DNA from: an uncultured Oceanospirillaceae bacterium
GTDB taxonomy: Bacteria; Pseudomonadota; Gammaproteobacteria; Pseudomonadales; Balneatricaceae
DNA length: 47,680 nucleotides
Assembly: GCA_937138495.1 (NCBI GenBank)
Contig: CAKZPE010000059.1
Coordinates: forward strand, 1-47,680
Reading direction: 5' to 3'
The notes under the pieces were generated by a model. It searched no databases and had not been told where the DNA came from. It saw only the letters and a list, made by a program, of their open reading frames with translations. Shown here piece after piece: positions 1 to 8,526 of the stretch (its first letter is position 1; the number at the start of each line of letters is the position of its first letter). The translations under genes and the position numbers were made by a program.

Positions 1-2
1 AA

Positions 3-68
3 TACAACAACGGGTTAACTCCAACGCGAGCAGAAGAAAAGCTTAACTTACTGTCCGGAATTAGTTGA
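3..68 (+). pseudogene. possible C-terminal end of an IS3-family transposase (cut by window edge)
   Basis: An open frame entering from the left edge ends YNNGLTPTRAEEKLNLLSGIS and a TGA. The YN-G-L-TP-EE pattern resembles the C-terminus of some IS3-family OrfB integrases, after the DDE catalytic core. The stop codon lies inside a sequence that could be the right terminal repeat of the element (TTGACCACTACA, 65-76). Only 21 residues are visible, so the family call is an impression. It could also be the end of another transposase type. Confidence 0.4.
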
Positions 69-76
69 CCACTACA
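64..76 (+). repeat. candidate IS terminal repeat, copy 1
   Basis: GTTGACCACTACA directly overlaps the end of the possible transposase frame and recurs exactly at 7986-7998 in the same orientation. Termini ending ACA (starting TGT on the other strand) fit the IS3 family. No target-site duplication could be judged. Confidence 0.4.
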
Positions 77-134
77 TTCCATCATCAATGTTCCATGGCA
101 CGGATAGTCATGAGATTACTGAAGGAATACGTGA

Positions 135-314
135 ATGCTCGAAATGACAGTTAACTTACCCTCAGATGTCGTACGGCATCTCGCACAGGAGGCTGAGAGA
201 CTCGGCCTTTCTTACTCTAAACACCTCTTGGCCACGCTGGATGTGATGGCTACTACTAAATCAAAGGAATTGATTAATGATGAACTTACTGACGAACGAA
301 CAACTGCTGATTGA
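135..314 (+). CDS. small ribbon-helix-helix-like protein (59 aa)
   Basis: A 59-residue frame starting MLEMTVNLPSDVVRHLAQEA. A short beta-strand-like start (MTVNLP) followed by two amphipathic helices around LGLSYSKHLL is the pattern of CopG/Arc/MetJ-type ribbon-helix-helix DNA-binding proteins. The family is known for small repressors and antitoxins on plasmids and islands. An in-frame stop (TGA, 132-134) sits immediately before the ATG, fixing this as the earliest start; the internal ATG at 144 is an alternative. It overlaps the next gene by 38 bases, which suggests translational coupling. A likely role, inferred, is autoregulation of the replication gene or copy control. No toxin partner is seen. 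Confidence 0.5.
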   Translation: MLEMTVNLPSDVVRHLAQEAERLGLSYSKHLLATLDVMATTKSKELINDELTDERTTAD

Positions 315-2937
315 CCTGCAAACCACTGTGGATGATGCAGAAATTCAAGAAACTGCTGAAGAGATTCTAGAAATTGTTATGACTCTGAATGAAGGAGAAC
401 ACGAGCAACTTCATGATATCTATGACAGACCTGTTGTTCATGTTTATAGAAACGCTAAAGAATTTCGGTTAAACAGTGTTGCTTGGGATATATCAGGTCA
501 TAACGTAGCAGCAGGTTTCTTCTTTGCAGATTACGAAAGCGGGTTTGAAAGCGTTGAGGGATTTGACTATGAGGCACTTGATGAACGTCTGCAGATGATC
601 AGAGCTCGGCGCAAAGCAGAGCAAGCGCGAAAACAACAGAGAAGTCTGGAGTACTTTCAACGTATCGAAAAGGCATATGCCCAAGGTGTCAAACAAGACC
701 ACCCTTATCTATTGGCTAAGGGAATTTCCAGTGATGATGTGAGTTTGGAGTATCGAGTGGCCACAGCCCCTTTATTTGATTCAAGAAAGCCAATGGATCT
801 TCTGATTTACCAGTTAAGCGAAAATGCATACCAGGTTATCACGCCAGAGAAACTGGACTTCAATGGTAAGCCACAAGACAAGTTCAATATCATCAGGGAA
901 CCTGGCGCAATGAAAGGCGTTTATGCAGTTGTTGGTGATGGAGAGCCTGAGTTTATTGTTGAAGGTCTTGCTGATGCAGTTAGTGCAAACATGGCTCTCA
1001 ACCGTCCAGTAGCTGTCGGTTTAAATGCTGGAAACATTAAGCACATTGCTGCGGTTTTACCTGAGCTTATTCTTATCGGTGACAATGATGACGCGGGCCG
1101 CTTAAGTGCTGAGCAATCAGGCTTAGAGGCTATCTTCTGTTCGGATCATAAAGACATTGATGAGATGCGCCAGGCAGAGGGAGTAGAGGCGACTAAACGC
1201 TTCCTGGAGCGCGCTGTCGCGATCATTGAACGTGATCGAGAGCCTTTGTTGGGTGATAGTAACTTCAGTATGACGCTTGTCTCGGCCCCTCCAGGAACTG
1301 GTAAGTCATATCACGAATGCCTGAGGGTCATTCGCCGCACCGGCCTTACGGTTTATGCCGTCCACAACAAGCAGGCGATGGGGCAGGATGATAGCCGTTT
1401 CACTATGATTCGAGATATTTGCCAGGGTGATGACGAGTTAACTATGCCGACCATCCGTCGGGTAAACAGCAATGAATCTGAAGATGGAATTGCATCCTTA
1501 TTTGACCGGGTGATTGAGGAATACCGTGCGGATGATTCAGAAGACAAGAACTGGGTTGTCTTTATTACCCATAAGGGGCTGAGCATGTTGAATTTTGAGC
1601 TAGAAGGCCTTTATGCGAACTTGGTGATCGATGAGGTTCCAGACGCTTATCGAATCCATCAGCAGCCTATGAGCGTCGAGAATCTGAATGAGTATTTGAA
1701 GTTCTTTTACACGGACGCTCGGGAGTATTCGACACACTATGTTGTAAAGCTAAGTGGGCTTAGTCCAGATGGTGCACGCTTCCGTCGGGATGAATCTAAT
1801 AAGCGAAATATGGAGACGAGTTCATACTGGAAGCTGATCGACAATGTGCTGAAAAGCAGGAACAACACCAAGTTTCTGTATATAGAAAAAGGTATTGGTT
1901 GTCGGGTGATCGCGAGGGATGGTGATGATTCGAAGAATCTACTGGTGTCAGAAAAGCCTAAAGTCCGTATCTGTGAAGTCTTTGATGCAGGCACTTTCAG
2001 TGGTTTTAGTTCCGTACGTATGCTTTCGGATGACTGTGAGAATAGCCTGCTAGCACTGCTTCTGTGTCGCACACAAGGCGTTACTCTTGACGTGGAAAGG
2101 ATCTCTTCCCGGCATGAAGGGGGGATCGCCAGCCGTGTAGAGCGGATCATAGGCATTACAGATCAGACATTCAGCAAACATAAGCTGGATACCAGGCCAG
2201 ACCTCTCGAACCATATTGCCCGGGCTATCAGTGATCAGTGCGACCTCTTCAATGCAATCTGGCTGCTCAATAACTCAAGCAGAGATAATGGCGATGGTAT
2301 CACGTACCTGAAGGAGCAGGGTTATGAAATAGATGACCTGAACCCTATGACTCATGGTAGGAATGACCTGAAGAGGTTTGATACAGTCATCATGCTTTAC
2401 AGCCTCAAGCCTTCACCGGTTGAATCAGCTCTCATGGAGTGCCTGGGTATTACGGTAGAAGAGATGACCCGCTGGCGTGAGCATAATGTCCATATGCAGA
2501 ATGCGTTTCGCTGTTTCTTACGTGAATCGGACAGCAGTAGTACCGGAACCTTAGTGTTTCCAGATAAGGCCAGTATTGACTACTTTCTGAGCCGTGTTGA
2601 AGCAGAGTGGGGTGAAGAGGAGAGGGAGGCTTTAGTGGCCAAGGTGATGTATCTGGATGATCCACAGGTAGTCTCTGAGTTCGTGAATAAGCCAGCTGGA
2701 AGGCCTCAGTCAGGTGGTGAGCCTCTAAGTCCGTCACAGCGGGCTAAGCTGTCCAAGTGGCGAAATAAGTCCGGATTAACAAGGCTGAACGAGTTTGCAG
2801 AAACATTGGAGGAAGGATTGAAGGGCTTGGTGACCCTGAGCTTACCTGCCGTCAAAAGTTTGTATGACTCTTGGTTGGCTTCAGTCACTGAGGCTGTAGG
2901 CGCGCAGCAATTGTCTGAAAGTGAATACAGCGTTTAA
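277..2937 (+). CDS. Toprim domain plus P-loop helicase/ATPase of a mobile element (886 aa)
   Basis: Probable replication protein of the island. The middle of the protein has a Toprim fold signature: VEGLADA with Glu229, then IGDNDDAG with Asp269 and Asp271, as in DnaG-type primases and topoisomerases. A Walker A loop SAPPGTGKS (Lys343) and a Walker B VIDE (residues 450-453) follow, as in superfamily 2 type helicases of plasmids and phages. The first 220 residues and last 300 are not recognised. Two ATGs lie in tandem at 277 and 280, and AAAGGA at 264-269 is a good ribosome binding site for either. It follows the small ribbon-helix-helix gene and is followed after 17 bases by a strong hairpin module. 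Primase-helicase function is inferred from the domain pair. Catalytic activity is not shown, and a Zn-finger primase domain is not evident. Confidence 0.7.
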   Translation: MMNLLTNEQLLIDLQTTVDDAEIQETAEEILEIVMTLNEGEHEQLHDIYDRPVVHVYRNAKEFRLNSVAWDISGHNVAAGFFFADYESGFESVEGFDYEALDERLQMIRARRKAEQARKQQRSLEYFQRIEKAYAQGVKQDHPYLLAKGISSDDVSLEYRVATAPLFDSRKPMDLLIYQLSENAYQVITPEKLDFNGKPQDKFNIIREPGAMKGVYAVVGDGEPEFIVEGLADAVSANMALNRPVAVGLNAGNIKHIAAVLPELILIGDNDDAGRLSAEQSGLEAIFCSDHKDIDEMRQAEGVEATKRFLERAVAIIERDREPLLGDSNFSMTLVSAPPGTGKSYHECLRVIRRTGLTVYAVHNKQAMGQDDSRFTMIRDICQGDDELTMPTIRRVNSNESEDGIASLFDRVIEEYRADDSEDKNWVVFITHKGLSMLNFELEGLYANLVIDEVPDAYRIHQQPMSVENLNEYLKFFYTDAREYSTHYVVKLSGLSPDGARFRRDESNKRNMETSSYWKLIDNVLKSRNNTKFLYIEKGIGCRVIARDGDDSKNLLVSEKPKVRICEVFDAGTFSGFSSVRMLSDDCENSLLALLLCRTQGVTLDVERISSRHEGGIASRVERIIGITDQTFSKHKLDTRPDLSNHIARAISDQCDLFNAIWLLNNSSRDNGDGITYLKEQGYEIDDLNPMTHGRNDLKRFDTVIMLYSLKPSPVESALMECLGITVEEMTRWREHNVHMQNAFRCFLRESDSSSTGTLVFPDKASIDYFLSRVEAEWGEEEREALVAKVMYLDDPQVVSEFVNKPAGRPQSGGEPLSPSQRAKLSKWRNKSGLTRLNEFAETLEEGLKGLVTLSLPAVKSLYDSWLASVTEAVGAQQLSESEYSV

Positions 2938-2950
2938 TCTGATGGCCTCA

Positions 2951-3070
2951 GGTGAAGGCTACGTTTACATAGACAGGTAATCTGAGACTCAAACGTAGCC
3001 TTTTAAGCTGAAGTAGTAGGGCAGTAACGTAAATTGATAGTCTTCTATAGCTTATGTTACTGCTCAATTA
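2951..3070. repeat. double-hairpin module, copy A
   Basis: Hairpin 1 is a perfect 12-bp stem, AAGGCTACGTTT (2955-2966) with AAACGTAGCCTT (2991-3002), and a 24-nt loop. Hairpin 2 pairs GCAGTAACGTAA (3021-3032) with TTATGTTACTGC (3052-3063), 11 of 12 pairs, and has an inner ATAG/CTAT stem at its tip. A diverged copy of the whole module lies at 8070-8180. Hairpin 1 could end transcription of the helicase gene, but two conserved hairpins suggest more: a replication origin, a recombination site or a structured RNA. Confidence 0.65.
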
Positions 3071-3080
3071 CAGGGGGACT

Positions 3081-3190
3081 TTGGTTACTGTAACCAACTT
3101 TAAATTGCTGCTATTACTGCCGTTAGGTTGTAAAAATACTTTATATACAATGTGTTAGTCGTTCGTAACCCAAGTAATCACTGTAACCAG
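3081..3190. promoter_or_regulatory. GGTTAC/GTAACC sites downstream of hairpin copy A
   Basis: TTGGTTACTGTAACCAA (3081-3097) is a perfect 17-bp odd palindrome. Further GTAACC hexamers follow at 3165 and 3183. The same hexamer is clustered after hairpin copy B (8186-8430). These could be iterons or operator sites for an element-encoded DNA-binding protein such as the ribbon-helix-helix protein. No gene is supported in the rest of 2938-3311. Confidence 0.45.
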
Positions 3191-3311
3191 AAGCTTTGGG
3201 CAGTTATTTATCTGAGCCTCCTGTTTGTCCGATGGTACTTATCCGAATTTCCTATTTGGCGGGAAGTGAGCGGCGAACAGACTCCGAAAAGCAAGCCTGT
3301 TCTCATGCTTT

Positions 3312-3956
3312 TTAGCACAACGTTCCGTTTTGTTCTGCCCTAATTTCTTTCACGTAACCACTCAGTCGATAGTCTGAGTAAATTTTCTTTACTTTCGATA
3401 GACTGCTACTCAAGTAAAAAACGAAGTAGCGTTGTACATCAGAGTCATATAATTTTTCTTTCTCTTTTGCTAGTAGATAACCAAACTCGTATGCTGAAAG
3501 CTTATAAATGACTCTGCCTTCAAGTATTTCTGTAAGGTTTAGATTTGTTCTAGTGGTTGGGTTTTCCTTACTATTATCAAAACCCTCAATGATTTCATCT
3601 ATGATCCTAAGATATCGTTCTATCGTACGAACCCTGTCGGAAGATTGATCGTGCTTTAATGCCCTATCGATATAGTCAGGTTCTTGTGATTTGCTGAACT
3701 GTCTAGTGAAATACTCAATCATTAAGTACGACAGTTCTTTAGGTATATCGAGGTTTTTGGCTTTAGCTTCTGCTGCTGCCTCAAATAGTTCAATGATTTG
3801 GTTGCTTTCACTTTCTTGTATAGCATTGTATTTCTGAATGAAAGCTTCATTGGATAGTGAAAAAAAGTTCCTTTGGTGAGCTTTTTTAAACTCACGTAAG
3901 CACTCAAAAACTCTCCAGACTTCGTGATTAAATATTTCTTGTTCGTTCAGGCTCAT
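3312..3956 (-). CDS. unknown protein (214 aa)
   Basis: I do not recognise this protein. It is soluble, highly charged and probably mostly alpha-helical (many E, K, R, Q; stretches such as LFEAAAEAKAKNL), with no signal peptide or membrane segment. It lies downstream of the DUF927-type gene on the same strand, with a hairpin between them (3981-4009), so it could be transcribed by partial read-through or independently. The ribosome binding site before the ATG is weak. Base composition is AT-rich, like the rest of the island. The position next to replication genes suggests an accessory function of the element, but nothing in the sequence shows which. Confidence 0.55.
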   Translation of the reverse strand: MSLNEQEIFNHEVWRVFECLREFKKAHQRNFFSLSNEAFIQKYNAIQESESNQIIELFEAAAEAKAKNLDIPKELSYLMIEYFTRQFSKSQEPDYIDRALKHDQSSDRVRTIERYLRIIDEIIEGFDNSKENPTTRTNLNLTEILEGRVIYKLSAYEFGYLLAKEKEKLYDSDVQRYFVFYLSSSLSKVKKIYSDYRLSGYVKEIRAEQNGTLC

Positions 3957-3980
3957 GCTTACTGTAATGTCTTGTTTGTA

Positions 3981-4009
3981 GGAGGGGAGATTAAGATTGC
4001 TCCCCCCTC
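3981..4009 (-). terminator. hairpin after the DUF927-type gene
   Basis: GGGGAG (3984-3989) pairs with CTCCCC (4000-4005) across a 10-nt loop, in the 66-bp gap after the stop of the ATPase gene. No clear U-run follows on the minus strand, so it may be a weak terminator or an attenuating structure. Confidence 0.35.
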
Positions 4010-4022
4010 GCTTTAGTTAGGA

Positions 4023-6293
4023 TTATGCTGCTAGTTTAGCATTTTCATCACTCTCTATTGGGGTTTCAACATCAGCTGTAGTTTCATTCAATCCGTGAAT
4101 ATTCTTGCTGATTTTATATACCCATTTTGACTTGCCGTGATACTTCTTCTGTATGGTTGGACGCTTCTTGCTTGGATGCAGGAAACCGTGGTCCTTAAGC
4201 ACTCTTTCAACCGTTCTAGGATCTAGGTCCGCACAGATTTCCTTCTTAAAGATTTCTGGATAGATAAAAAAGAATTCCTTGTCCACGCTTCCCCATACTT
4301 GGCTGGTGCGAACCGCTTCTTGATCTTCACTGTTAAATCGTGATCGTTCATATTGAAGTAGCATTTGGTTGACCCTCTCCAGTGCGATTCTTTCTTCCTG
4401 TGAACCGTCACCACCACGGGCATCGATCCAGGTCTTGAAGCAGGCAATAGCGGCATTGTTCGCTTCGTCTTTATCCCATCCGGTAATACCTAATTCGCTT
4501 GCGAGCTCTCCTGAGGCGGCTACTTGCGCAAATCTTTGTGCAACTCGTTGGACCTGAGGATCAACATTCACTAATTCCAGCCGGTCCATAAAGTTTCTGA
4601 TATAGTCCCGAAGCTTCAGATTAGTGGCATCGTATTCACGTGTTACTTCTTGAAGAAAGGCGTTAGCAGCAGTGCCGTAATAGCTTAAAGCTCTGTCTTT
4701 AACCGCTGTAGCGAATTGTTCGCCGTCAGCGAAATCTTGAATAGTATCAAAAGCGCCGAGTTCCTTACCTGCATCAAACGGTAAATCAATAAAGCGAACT
4801 TCTTGACCAGCCTGAGGTTGCATTTTGGCTTTTGCCAGCGCTGATTCCAAAGATAACTCACCTGCAGACAAGTAGAATAATTGCCAGGATGCTGCTGTCT
4901 GAGCTCCGCCATTGCTCTTTGCCCGAACTTTCCCTTCTCCATTTCCGAGCATATAGATCGCTTCTCCAGCCTGTTTCGGTTGGTTTGTTGCGAACTGTCC
5001 GAATTCATCCAAACACAGTAAGGTGTGGTTATGGTTAGCAGCAAGTGCTTCTAAACCGTTAACAGTTGTTCGCCAGCGAGGCAGGTTCTTAGGGTTTCCA
5101 AAGACGCTTTTTGCCAGTGTCAGGATGGTTGTTTTACCCCTGCTGCTTTGTCCACGAAAATGGAAACCACCTGATTCACCGTTAAGTAATGGAAGCATCA
5201 TTGTCGCGAATGCAACAGAAACGCTGAAGGCCAATCGTGAATTACCTTTACAAAGGTTTGCGACGTTGTTCTTCCATTCTTCTAAGGTGCCTGATCTATC
5301 ATAGTTAGCTGTCGAAACGGTAGTCGGTTGATAAACAACTTTTTCTTTGTCCCTCCCGATTATCTCTTCAGGGAATACAAAAAGTTTGTTGTACCAGCCT
5401 GTTTTCGAAACACAGCGAGCTCGCTGAACTGGTGCAGCACTTGCCAGGTATCGCTCTACGTAACACTCTTCAGTAGGGAGAATATTTAATCCCCGGTTGA
5501 TTAAAGGGTTTAGATCTCCTAGCTGGACACGCTCATTTGGCATAGCGAGCCGGTGAATTTTGTCGTCTGCATCACGTAACTCTATATATCTGCCCCAAGA
5601 TTCATTTTTATTGTCGCGAGTAAGCGCCGTTACCCTAAGATGAGAGCATATCCATCGAGATCGGCTAACCCCGTCTTTTCCTGTTTTCGCGTGATATACA
5701 CCATCAGGTTTTAGTTCATAGCCTTCAGGTATTCTCAGCATTGCTTGCTGGGCTTGGGAAGCAATCCGTTTTTTAAGACCGCTAGTGCTACTGCAATTTA
5801 CACTTGTAATACCTAAGGGCACTAACTCCAAACTTAGGTCCAGTTGATCTTCAAAGCAGTATACGATGACCTCTTCACTCGCACGTGTAGCTAGCTGTGC
5901 CTTAATGCTGGCGAGGTCGTTGGTCAGGCCGATTATGACTGTCTTATAGTCTGTTGCCCGGCTGACTTTGTTGGCGATTAAAACGTCATCAGTCACTAAA
6001 GTTAGTTTCGGAGAGTGGCCTTCTATTCGGAAGAATCCCACATCGTCATTTCCTGTTCCTCTAACGAGTCCTGCTTGTTCACCAGTTATCTGCTTAATAC
6101 CGGTAAGTTCACCGTGGGTGTTATGTAACAGCATGTAAAGTGCATCTTCTTGATCAACCATAAAAGGGTCGCAGAGAAGGTCGTTCTCTGTCAGAAATTG
6201 ATGCTCTGTTACGGGTTGTAAAGCTTCGATGAAAGCAGTCAATTCGTTTTCAGTCATTGTCTGTAGATCAGTGTGTTCGATAATGTTTGTCAT
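4023..6293 (-). CDS. DUF927-type P-loop ATPase/helicase of a mobile element (756 aa)
   Basis: The central part matches the DUF927 pattern: a beta-rich segment (about 195-330), then a Walker A loop GQSSRGKTT (residues 381-389, Lys387) and Walker B LLCLDE (425-430), then a conserved GNGEGKVRA stretch and a sensor-like FYLSAGE. Family members are superfamily 3-like helicases found in phage satellites, plasmids and islands, often paired with a primase. Residues 95-165 could be a degenerate Toprim domain, but the catalytic acidic pattern is not convincing. The last 100 residues look like a winged-helix region (KEICADLDPRTVERVLKDHG). It faces the Toprim-helicase gene across the hairpin module, so the two may form one replication system. 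Full length appears intact. Confidence 0.7.
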   Translation of the reverse strand: MTNIIEHTDLQTMTENELTAFIEALQPVTEHQFLTENDLLCDPFMVDQEDALYMLLHNTHGELTGIKQITGEQAGLVRGTGNDDVGFFRIEGHSPKLTLVTDDVLIANKVSRATDYKTVIIGLTNDLASIKAQLATRASEEVIVYCFEDQLDLSLELVPLGITSVNCSSTSGLKKRIASQAQQAMLRIPEGYELKPDGVYHAKTGKDGVSRSRWICSHLRVTALTRDNKNESWGRYIELRDADDKIHRLAMPNERVQLGDLNPLINRGLNILPTEECYVERYLASAAPVQRARCVSKTGWYNKLFVFPEEIIGRDKEKVVYQPTTVSTANYDRSGTLEEWKNNVANLCKGNSRLAFSVSVAFATMMLPLLNGESGGFHFRGQSSRGKTTILTLAKSVFGNPKNLPRWRTTVNGLEALAANHNHTLLCLDEFGQFATNQPKQAGEAIYMLGNGEGKVRAKSNGGAQTAASWQLFYLSAGELSLESALAKAKMQPQAGQEVRFIDLPFDAGKELGAFDTIQDFADGEQFATAVKDRALSYYGTAANAFLQEVTREYDATNLKLRDYIRNFMDRLELVNVDPQVQRVAQRFAQVAASGELASELGITGWDKDEANNAAIACFKTWIDARGGDGSQEERIALERVNQMLLQYERSRFNSEDQEAVRTSQVWGSVDKEFFFIYPEIFKKEICADLDPRTVERVLKDHGFLHPSKKRPTIQKKYHGKSKWVYKISKNIHGLNETTADVETPIESDENAKLAA

Positions 6294-6773
6294 AATTTAA
6301 TTCCTCAGTTAGTTATCCGTGTTTGGATGATTCGTATCTTAGGAATTGAGGCTGTTTGAAAATAGCTCAACGTTGATCTTTGATTTTGAACTAGTTTTTA
6401 TTTTTCTTCTGTGGTAAGCGAATTCAACTGGTTTAAGCAACTCTCCGGCTGTTCGCTGGCCGGTGATTTCGATACACTCTCCAGCTCGGATTATTACATC
6501 AGGCTCCATCCTGTCTGCCTGAATTATGGATACAGTGTTATGTCATCTCCTTCAGTTCTTACTTTGCAACAACTCGTCTCGGAAACCGCCGATATTCTGC
6601 GCGGTAATATGGACGCCTCAGCGTTTTTACATCTTCGGAATGAAGGAGGTCCAGTTAAGTATCTCGATTAGCATAAAGTACAGGTATTTATGGATGTTCT
6701 TTATTGAAGAAACCATTGACTACCTTGAGTTTTATTTGTAGTTTTGTTAAGGGGTAATATGATGTAGCTTTAT
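6294..6773. other. 480-bp stretch with a possible hsdM-like remnant
   Basis: No complete gene is supported here. A frame at 6540-6671 (43 aa) includes ETADILRGNMDASAF, which resembles the N-terminal LRGNMDASE region of type I restriction methylases (HsdM) and then diverges. Short blocks within 6602-6655 (TTTACATCTTCG and AATGAAGGAGGTCCA) recur with small changes at 14624-14726. The promoter of the minus-strand ATPase gene should lie near 6300-6360. This is probably a scar of earlier insertions. Confidence 0.25.
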
Positions 6774-7913
6774 GTGCTATTTGTATTATTGTTGTTGATT
6801 TGGAGTTGTTGTATGTTTTTTAGAGCTCGTTTAGTCGAAGAAAATAGCCAGTTAAAAAAACAATTAGAAGAAATACATATTCAGCATGAAGCAGAGCTAA
6901 AAGAGTTACGGCAGCAACTTGAAGTTAAAGGTAAAGAGTATTTAGAAATAAAAAAATCGTTTGGCTCTGATTCTCAGATTATGTCGAATCAATTAAAAGG
7001 CGGGGTAATGCTAGAAACAATCCGCACTGGATTGGCTAATAGCGCAGAAGAATTATCTGTTGAACAGGAAAGTTTAAAGCAATTAGGTGAGATGTTTGAG
7101 CAAACTAGTGATGCTTTAACAAAACTGGAGTCCCGAGCCGAAAGCATTAATAGGCAGGCGAAGGATAGTATGGAATCTGTCTTGCTACTCGATAGTACTG
7201 CTATCTCGATAACTCGCTTGGTATCAAGTATTCAGGAAATTTCCGATCAAACCAACTTACTGGCTCTTAATGCTGCAATAGAGGCTGCTCGAGCTGGCGA
7301 CGCAGGTCGGGGCTTTGCCGTGGTTGCTGATGAAGTTCGGACCCTTGCTAGCAAGGCTCATGAAGCAAGTACTGAAATTGATTCTTTAGTGTCGAAAGTG
7401 ATAGTACAAACATCATCGATAAAAGGAATGATTGAACTTAATCAAGCCAGTGCTGCTGAGGTATCGGTTTCCTCTGAGCAAATTGATGGCGTTGTTTCTC
7501 AGGTACTTACTCGATCTAAGCGAATGCAAGAAGTTATAGATGTAGCTGCGGTACGTGCATTTTTAGATACTGTTAAGTTAGATCATGTTGTTTGGAAAAA
7601 TGCTGTTTATCGGCAAATTGAAACTAAATCGTTTTCGAATTTACCTAATAGGCATACCGAGTGTCGCATGGGCAAGTGGTACTATGAAGGAGACGGTCAA
7701 GAGATGTATAGCTCTTTAAGTAGTTACCGAGAAATGGAAGAGCCTCATAAGCTTGTTCATGATTCTGGAAGGAGGGCCATTGAAGCAGGCTGTAAAGGTG
7801 ACTTCGAGCTTATGGCAAAAGAGCTTAGTAATATGGAAGTGGCTAGCCTAAAAGTAGTGGGTGCTGTCGAGTCGATGATGAGTGAAGTTGTCTGTGAGCG
7901 GTATGGTGTTTAG
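6774..7913 (+). CDS. chemoreceptor (methyl-accepting type) with C-terminal zinc-binding CZB domain (379 aa)
   Basis: The order is one hydrophobic N-terminal segment (about residues 1-16), a coiled coil (20-60), the conserved signalling hairpin of chemoreceptors (about 150-200, with [19 protein letters not shown] and [10 protein letters not shown]), and a CZB domain. The CZB ligands are visible: His271 (LDHVVW), Cys297 (CRMGKWYY), and His325 and His329 (PHKLVH). CZB domains bind zinc and sense its availability or oxidants such as hypochlorite. There is no periplasmic sensor domain, so signals are probably cytoplasmic. The start is uncertain: GTG 6774 keeps the hydrophobic segment but has no close ribosome site, while ATG 6813 has GGAG upstream and shortens it. 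It sits between the two hairpin modules, which is unusual cargo for an island. Confidence 0.85.
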   Translation: MLFVLLLLIWSCCMFFRARLVEENSQLKKQLEEIHIQHEAELKELRQQLEVKGKEYLEIKKSFGSDSQIMSNQLKGGVMLETIRTGLANSAEELSVEQESLKQLGEMFEQTSDALTKLESRAESINRQAKDSMESVLLLDSTAISITRLVSSIQEISDQTNLLALNAAIEAARAGDAGRGFAVVADEVRTLASKAHEASTEIDSLVSKVIVQTSSIKGMIELNQASAAEVSVSSEQIDGVVSQVLTRSKRMQEVIDVAAVRAFLDTVKLDHVVWKNAVYRQIETKSFSNLPNRHTECRMGKWYYEGDGQEMYSSLSSYREMEEPHKLVHDSGRRAIEAGCKGDFELMAKELSNMEVASLKVVGAVESMMSEVVCERYGV

Positions 7914-7985
7914 CTACAATTCAATATGTGGAGGCCATCGTTCTGAGTTTAATTTTATTGCATTGATTGAACCCATTAATTTTTT

Positions 7986-7998
7986 GTTGACCACTACA
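7986..7998 (+). repeat. candidate IS terminal repeat, copy 2
   Basis: Exact second copy of GTTGACCACTACA seen at 64-76. The sequence upstream does not encode a transposase tail in either direction, so this is either a solo end of a deleted insertion sequence or a shared site of another kind. Confidence 0.35.
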
Positions 7999-8069
7999 AA
8001 CGGGTGTTACCGGATTATGCTGAACGGAAAGAGTGTTTGAAGGCCAATAGCGAGACGTTGAGAGTCTAG

Positions 8070-8180
8070 TGAAGGCTACGTTTACATAGAAAGGAAATCT
8101 GAGAGACAAACGTAGCCTTCTTAAAAGGGAGTAGTAAGTTAATTTAATAGTTTTCTATCGTTTTAGTTATTGCTATCTAA
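8070..8180. repeat. double-hairpin module, copy B
   Basis: Hairpin 1 again has the perfect 12-bp stem AAGGCTACGTTT (8072-8083) / AAACGTAGCCTT (8108-8119) with a 24-nt loop that differs at several bases from copy A. Downstream, the inner ATAG/CTAT stem (8147-8150 with 8155-8158) is kept and the outer stem (about 8133-8142 with 8163-8174) is less perfect. Identical stems with diverged loops and linkers suggest the structure is under selection. Confidence 0.65.
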
Positions 8181-8185
8181 AAGGA

Positions 8186-8430
8186 TGGTTACGGTGGTTT
8201 TAATGGTTACTTATCCATATTCCTATTAAATATCAACAAGTTGACTTCGTTCTATGCAGTCGCCACTTCAGTCTGCTTTTGGTTACCGCGACCACGCCAG
8301 TCTGCTTTTAGCTATCGTAACCACTTTAGCTTTCCTCGGGTTACTGTGATTGGGCTGTTGGTTGTCTTTTAACCCTTTTAAAACAATTGCTTAGCCTATT
8401 CGCACCCGAAATAACCAAAGTAACCACTCA
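8186..8430. repeat. iteron-like cluster (GGTTAC/GTAACC, 29-bp tandem unit)
   Basis: GGTTAC or GTAACC hexamers occur at about 8187, 8215, 8281, 8317, 8339 and 8420. Within this, a unit starting CAGTCTGCTTTT is repeated at 8269 and 8298 (29-bp period), each followed by a half-site (GGTTACCGCGACC, then ATCGTAACC). A third, weaker unit follows with GGTTACTGTGATTGG. Such arrays bind replication initiators or repressors in plasmids. Which protein binds here is unknown. Confidence 0.5.
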
Positions 8431-8526
8431 AATTCAATACTGCCTGCAATTATTGGTATAAGTACCTTGAAGTGGTATTACACGCCATATTCAACAAGGG
8501 GGCTTTCATCGGTCGATTAGACGCTG

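Noticed and set aside
2956..3010. Hairpin after the Toprim-helicase gene as a plain terminator only
   Set aside because: The U-run is short, and the structure recurs with a second hairpin at 8070, so a simple terminator does not explain it.
3152..3343. Plus-strand frame of 63 aa
   Set aside because: No ribosome site, no family pattern, and it overlaps the end of the 214-aa gene.
7921..8109. Minus-strand frame of 62 aa
   Set aside because: It overlaps the candidate IS end and hairpin module B and shows no protein-like pattern.
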